From Cylindrobasidium torrendii FP15055 ss-10 (lineage: Eukaryota > Basidiomycota > Agaricomycetes > Agaricales > Physalacriaceae), in assembly GCA_000934385.1 (NCBI GenBank), contig KN880431.1, forward strand, positions 434,001 through 498,000: a stretch of DNA of 64,000 nt, written 5' to 3'. Shown piece by piece: positions 57,285-64,000 of the stretch. Positions within the stretch are counted from its first letter, which is position 1; the number at the start of each line of letters is the position of its first letter. Under the pieces are notes generated by a model. The model had not been told where the DNA came from, ran no database searches, and saw only the letters and a program-made list of their open reading frames with translations. The translations under genes and the position numbers were made by a program.

Positions 57285-58559
57285 ATGTCGTCCGCTGCAG
57301 AGGCAGAGCTGGAGGCGGCGTTCGCTGGCGACGAAGACATGGAAGATGCTGGAGAGGGCGCGCGGCTGCTCGGTGGTCGTAGAGACGATCATTCCGACGC
57401 CAGCAGCGTTGCCGTCGATTCTTCTAGTCTTGGCGCTTCCCCCGCTTACGACTTCGAGCGGGACCGCGACTATGACAGACCACCCCCAGGAGACCCTCCG
57501 GCGCCTTCGCCCTTCGCCCGCCCCAACGAGCATGGCAATTCGAACGGCTTCCTTCCCCAGCCCGTCGTCCAATCTGCGCCAAAGCCCACTCTGTTCCAGC
57601 GGATAATGCGGCGTAGCGCTCAGTACTCTCCTTTGAGCCAGAATCCCGTCTACAGCGGCCGCACTGTCGGTGGGGGTTCCCAGAACGACGGGGTATTCTC
57701 CAATGTCACAGCGAAACCTTCCTCTCATTCGGTGTCCATCGTCAATCCTGATGGGAATGTTCACATTGTTCCTGAGGACTCCTTCTCCAACAAGCAAGCG
57801 CCCCCATCGTATGCCGACGCTCAGGCGGACCAGGCGCCTTCTTACAACTCCGTGACGACAACTGTCGTTGTCCCGGACGGCGAAGGAGGTGTATCGGGCA
57901 TCGAAGAGACTGGGAGCATCGCCACCTTCTTTATGCACGCATTCCTCTCGTTCTTCTTCCAGTTCATCGGCTTCGCCATGACACATATGATGGCCGTCAA
58001 TCACGCTGGGCGCTGTGGGAGTCGCGCCGGGCTTGGTGCGACATTGATTCAACTCGGTCTGTATTTGCGCTCCGACCATCAAGATTCAGGTCCTGGGCCT
58101 GTGGCTTCTTTGTTTGCGGGCGGAGAAGATGGGACTGGAAGCGGAACCATCACAGACCCTGCGGGATCGGCCACGGCGCCTACGGACGACATGAACGACG
58201 GAGGAATGTCCCTCTCCCCTGCCGCCAGAGAATGGGTCAGCTTCTTCCTCATGACCTGCGGGTGGTTCATTTTCCTGCATGCCTCTGTCAGCTTTGGACG
58301 GGCCAAACGATGGGAACGCGTTATCAGTCAGACTCAGCAGGCCGACCCCGAGACACAGTTGACGCGCGCAGACTTTGAGCGTGACCAGCAAGTCCGCCAC
58401 AACCTTGAGTCTGTGTTTGGCCTCGATTTCAGTGAAGATCATCCTTCGCGCGCACAGACTATCGTCGATAGCAATGGATATGTCGTTGTGGTGCCAGATA
58501 GGGCGGCGTTGGAAGAGGCGAGACTTGCTAGGGACTTGAGAGCTGCAGGCCTTATTTAG
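57285..58559 (+). CDS. Bsd2/NDFIP-like Rsp5 adaptor membrane protein
   Basis: Intronless; the start at 57285 gives MSSAAEAELEAAFAGDEDME. The cytosolic N-terminus of ~200 residues contains the PPxY motif PPSYADAQ (WW-domain ligand for the HECT ligase Rsp5/Nedd4), plus a nearby PSYN. Three hydrophobic segments follow: IATFFMHAFLSFFFQFIGFA, RAGLGATLIQLGLYL and WVSFFLMTCGWFIFLHASVS. This is the DUF2370/NDFIP architecture. In yeast, Bsd2 sends metal transporters such as Smf1 to the vacuole. A Gly/Asp/Thr-rich loop of ~50 residues separates the second and third segments. The C-terminus (LTRADFERDQQVRHNLESVF) is cytosolic and probably helical. Length is 425 residues. Confidence 0.9.
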   Translation: MSSAAEAELEAAFAGDEDMEDAGEGARLLGGRRDDHSDASSVAVDSSSLGASPAYDFERDRDYDRPPPGDPPAPSPFARPNEHGNSNGFLPQPVVQSAPKPTLFQRIMRRSAQYSPLSQNPVYSGRTVGGGSQNDGVFSNVTAKPSSHSVSIVNPDGNVHIVPEDSFSNKQAPPSYADAQADQAPSYNSVTTTVVVPDGEGGVSGIEETGSIATFFMHAFLSFFFQFIGFAMTHMMAVNHAGRCGSRAGLGATLIQLGLYLRSDHQDSGPGPVASLFAGGEDGTGSGTITDPAGSATAPTDDMNDGGMSLSPAAREWVSFFLMTCGWFIFLHASVSFGRAKRWERVISQTQQADPETQLTRADFERDQQVRHNLESVFGLDFSEDHPSRAQTIVDSNGYVVVVPDRAALEEARLARDLRAAGLI

Positions 58560-58773
58560 CTACGATTTATTTATGCCCTAGTTATTACTTCTTCGTGTTA
58601 TTACAACTACACTTGTATAGGTAGCCGTCTTTTTTGAGGCTTGTATTTTTGTGAATAATGCCACGGGGATTGTGGCAAGGCTGGTGAGCACAAAGTGTGG
58701 TAAGCTGTTGAGGATAATGGATGATGTCATCCACCATTTAAGCCATCTGCTTACTTTCGCGACTGCGTAGAGA

Positions 58774-60842
<2,069 letters not shown>

Positions 60843-61113
60843 ACGTAAAAATGTACGCAGTATCCTGTCCAATCTGTTACTCTCAGATTACTCTTGAGTT
60901 ACTCTATTGTCCGACGCTTTTGGCCATTTCAGGGCCAATGGAGGCCAATGGATCAACGGGACCAATAGTCGCACCCGGAAAATGAAAAAGGAACAGTGAC
61001 TTGATCTGATTCCGCGGGTTCAAAAAGTGCGACGATGTGCTGGCTGTGCCACCGCTTTCTTGCCTTCGTACCCTCATCTAGGCATTTTGGTATTCATTAT
61101 ACGACGCGCACAA
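60843..61113. other. Intergenic region SelO to GRF gene
   Basis: 271 bp, both flanking genes on the plus strand. No feature is recognised apart from the expected terminator and promoter. Confidence 0.5.
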
Positions 61114-62301
61114 ATGGAGAAGAAATACACCGTTAACGATGGTAGAGTGTACTGTATTCATGGGCAGGCAGCGCTGTGGACGTCGGAGAGCACCCGTAAT
61201 CCTGGAAGGTACGCCCCGGATGCCATTGCCAACGCATGATGCTAACTTGGCTTCCAGAAAATACTTTAGATGTATTGAACGAAAGGATAACTGTCTATTT
61301 TGTGAGTCTCCCTCGCCACATTTTCTCCCATGGCCACTCACTGACCCTTGTTCTAGTGTGGGAGGATACTTTTCTGCGCCGCCATCCAGAGGCGCACTCT
61401 CACCCTGACCACGAAGAAGAGCAAGAAGGGCCCGAAACTCTGTGTGCCTCAAGAACAGCCGGCAAGAAACGCATGCTCGAAGAATTAGACGCAGAGCAAG
61501 GCCAAGTGTCGCCCAAGCGCACAAAGTTCTACCCACAGTCCACGCCTGCCAGCGCAGAGGTCACCCGTAAGCGGCACCAGAATATTCAAAAGGCTCTGGA
61601 ATCAGCTGCCCGGCAGCAGGCTGGACTTGGTGAGCCGGGACCGTCGACTATCGCGGCTCCGGACACACCTCTTGCCACTCGCGGTGGGCAACAGCGCCGA
61701 CCATCGCAACCGACGCCACGGTCCCTCCAGCACCGCAGAGTCAACCGGGGACCGCACTGGCCGACAGTGCAGCGCCCACGTCTGCCATCACGTTCCTCTC
61801 ACGCTGGCAGTGATGGCAGCGTCGGCGTCGGCGCGCAGAAGCCGGAGGTTGAAGATCCCGCCCCGGACTTGGATATCGATGAAGAAAACCCCTTCGTTGA
61901 ATCCCGTCGTCCATCGACTCCGCCCCGCCAATCTCAAGTTCTGGCTCCCGCCTTTGCACCAATCGTCGGGTCGTCTTCTCCGGCATCCAGGATGTCGCCG
62001 TCGCTGCCGAAGATGTATGTGAGCGAAGAGTCGGAGCACGCGCTGTCAGAGAGTTTGTCTCCTGCGAGAATGCGTATTTACGAGCTGGAGAAGAGCATCC
62101 TGACGCTGCAGCAGCGGGAATCAGAATACCTGAATAAGATTGATATGCTCGAGATTGAGAATGGGGCGTTGAAGGATAAGAATAAGGACTTGATGGCTGC
62201 GAATGAAGAGTTCCATATGTACTGTACCTGCGATGGTGGGTTTGTCCTTTATGCTGCCTAAATAAGGCTGGACTGACCCTTGTTTCCTAGCGTGCTACTA
62301 A
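61114..62301 (+). CDS. GRF-type zinc-finger protein with C-terminal coiled coil
   Basis: The start at 61114 gives a complete zf-GRF domain: VYCIHGQAALWTSES, TRNPGRKYFRCIERKDNCLF and WEDTFLRRHP. Zinc ligands are C14, H16, C37 and C44. Two short introns split the finger. The domain binds single-stranded DNA in proteins such as APE2, TOP3A and NEIL3. No nuclease or other catalytic domain follows. Residues ~70-270 are disordered and Pro/Ser-rich with basic patches (KKRMLEELDAEQGQVSPKRT). A C-terminal coiled coil carries MRIYELEKSILTLQQRESEY and NKIDMLEIENGALKDKNKDL. A last intron joins ...CTCD to ACY and the stop at 62299-62301. Likely nuclear. The next gene has a similar disordered-plus-coiled-coil layout. 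Confidence 0.85.
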
Positions 62302-62977
62302 ATGGGTAGACGCTTTGCGGACTCCTTTTGATCCTGTATCTACTGCGACTTCTGGACTGGACATGAACTACTTATGTATGACTTCTGGGTCCATTAACGT
62401 TTACGAGCACGCTATATGAGATTGTACACTGCGATTTGATACTATGATACTACTATACCGGCTACCTCTATGACAGGACAATACATATCTCACCTGATTT
62501 TTGGATTATTCAACGAAAATCTGTTCACTTCGGTGGAATTGATGGAACGCCATTTTAGCTCGAAACCAATGCTGCCGATGCGAACACGCGTGTATCAGGA
62601 TTTTGAAGCATGGCTGACATTCTGGTGCTCTCTAAGTCTCTCCTCCATTACAGCGTGGGAATTATCGCGCGCCATATCCAAGCTGGATCCAGAAACCCGT
62701 AATCTCTGCTCCGAGCCACCCTCTGCCCCGTCGTAAAAACCAAAGCGCCAGGTGGATGCGACTGGGTGCACTTCGCCGGGGCACGAGTTTACATATCGCT
62801 TTGTATGCAGTTTGAAGCACACAAGACACAAGCAACACAACCTAAATATCCTTACCGCGGTCAATGTAGGCGGCTGTTGTGTGTAGTGTGATCGGAGCCG
62901 GTGACCCTTTGAATCATGATCGCAGGTTATGTAAGTCTTGTCTTTCTTTACTACCATCTCCTTTTTTCTTAAACTCG
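62302..62977. other. Intergenic region between the two coiled-coil genes
   Basis: 676 bp. I looked for a decayed GRF finger upstream of the next gene and found no C-x-H or NPGR motif in any frame. Otherwise nothing recognisable. Confidence 0.5.
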
Positions 62978-63811
62978 ATGCAACCCAACGAAACCCCAGG
63001 CGCCTCCCCGCTCAAACGGGCTCGCACCGACAATGTCCCAACGACGCCTTCGGGACGCCCTTCGAAGCGAAGCAAGCGCGACCCAGCCACCCCACAGAAG
63101 TGGGAGGCGCAGATAGCGCAGGCAATTGCAAAGGCAAGGGAAAAGGAACTGCGCGAGGCATTTGTGGCCACTGCGCCAGTCGCGTCTACTTCTTCCGAAG
63201 CACCGTCGTCGTCCCAGGCAAGCGCCGGCCTTTCCCAGTCATCCTCCGCACCGGCAGGGGTCTTGGACACTATAGATGAGGACGAGCAAGCCGATTTCTG
63301 GAGTGGCACCTCCTCACCCAAAGTCGAAGGGCCGTCCCGCAATGCCGATATCTTTGCCACACATGCTGAGCACTTGGCATCGCAAAACGAAGTCTCAAAT
63401 ATGCTTAGGGAGCCCAGCCTTGTTCCCAAGCACGAGGAGCAGGAGGAACCTCCACAGGAATTGCACCACGATGTCACTCATTTGAGTGCCGAATCCGAGG
63501 ATGTGCTCAATGGTGTTACGGATGCCATCCATAAGCATATCCAGACACTCGAACGCCGTCAGGCTGCACTCAGGCGAAGTGCCCAGATCAAAGATATACG
63601 CATTCGGGAGCTGGAGGCGGAGAACAGGCAGTTGCGAGACCGCCAAGAAGAGCTCAATGACCAGATTAAGACGTGAGTATCTGCTAACAAGATGTTGCCT
63701 GACTATAGTACTCAAACACATTCCAGAATGAACGACACTATCAAAATCCACCAGCAGGTCATCAAAAGGTCGTACATGAAGCCCAGGGCTGGTAACACTG
63801 CACCGCATTAA
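62978..63811 (+). CDS. Uncharacterised nuclear-type coiled-coil protein, possible relative of the GRF gene
   Basis: The start at 62978 gives MQPNETPGASPLKRARTDNV, followed by a bipartite basic patch (RPSKRSKRDPATPQKWEAQ) suited to nuclear import. A helical segment AQIAQAIAKAREKELREAFV is followed by ~100 disordered Ser/Glu residues. The C-terminal coiled coil is DAIHKHIQTLERRQAALRRS and RELEAENRQLRDRQEELNDQ. A 50-60 nt intron joins ...DQIKT to MNDTIKIHQQVIKRSYMKPR. Length is about 255 residues. The order of basic SP/TP-rich start, helical stretch, acidic stretch and coiled-coil end parallels the neighbouring GRF protein, but without a zinc finger. Homology rests on layout, not on an alignment. 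Confidence 0.75.
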
Positions 63812-64000
63812 ACGTTGACCAGTATGGAACTGGCATCGCAGACGTCTGTTTATTATTTCTATTTCTACACTACAATGTATTACTTATCTAGCGCTAAGCG
63901 CGTAGTACAGGTTTAGCCCTTCGCATAGGAATGAACCAGTTGCAGCCACCAAAAGCCTGCTTTAATTTGAACACTTATACCTGAAATGCGCTATGGTCGA

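Noticed and set aside
62302..62977. Decayed GRF finger upstream of the second coiled-coil gene
   Set aside because: No C-x-H, TRNPGR or paired Cys motif appears in any frame of this stretch.

Overview
The window reads as nuclear DNA of a filamentous basidiomycete, most likely an Agaricomycete. Nearly every gene is cut by introns of about 45-70 nt with GT..AG ends, and genes sit about 2.5 kb apart on both strands. Several families are typically fungal or basidiomycete: TRAPPII subunit Trs65, a Notch-less CSL transcription factor, a Pbs2-type MAPKK and a GRF-finger protein with a coiled-coil tail. I see no rRNA, convincing tRNA, transposon, CRISPR array or organelle sequence. Coordinates are genomic spans including introns; exon joins were worked out by hand from conserved reading frames.

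Left part (1-9.5 kb): the 5' part of a membrane-anchored alpha/beta hydrolase runs off the left edge. It is divergent from a complete Taspase1-like threonine protease, which converges on the TFIIH subunit gene TFB4. A small uncertain gene and a secreted type-B carboxylesterase follow. Middle part (9.5-31 kb): CHD1 remodeller, a signal-anchored beta-propeller amidohydrolase, an uncharacterised membrane protein, a freestanding DUF2156 transferase, BRE1 (H2B ubiquitin ligase), SLU7 (splicing) and TRS65 (TRAPPII). Next part (31-47.5 kb): ILS1 (cytosolic isoleucyl-tRNA synthetase) head to head with an RTT107/BRC1-like BRCT protein, a coiled-coil gene with an in-frame stop or a hidden intron, a HAD dehalogenase, a Pbs2-type MAPKK head to head with ESA1 (NuA4 acetyltransferase), and a small membrane protein. 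Right part (47.5-64 kb): a CSL (Su(H)/LAG-1) factor, an unknown Ser/Pro-rich protein, an ornithine cyclodeaminase-family enzyme, a BSD2/NDFIP-like adaptor, SelO, a GRF zinc-finger protein and a possible coiled-coil relative.

The genes do not form an operon or an obvious biosynthetic cluster. Many act on chromatin and transcription (CHD1, BRE1, ESA1, TFB4, CSL, RTT107-like, perhaps the Taspase), and several share short divergent promoters. The items most worth a second look are the freestanding DUF2156 protein, the Taspase, the stop-or-intron in the coiled-coil gene, the paired GC-AG introns in the PBS2/ESA1 pair, and the GRF gene with its neighbour. I found no clear evidence of a wholly new multi-gene system.
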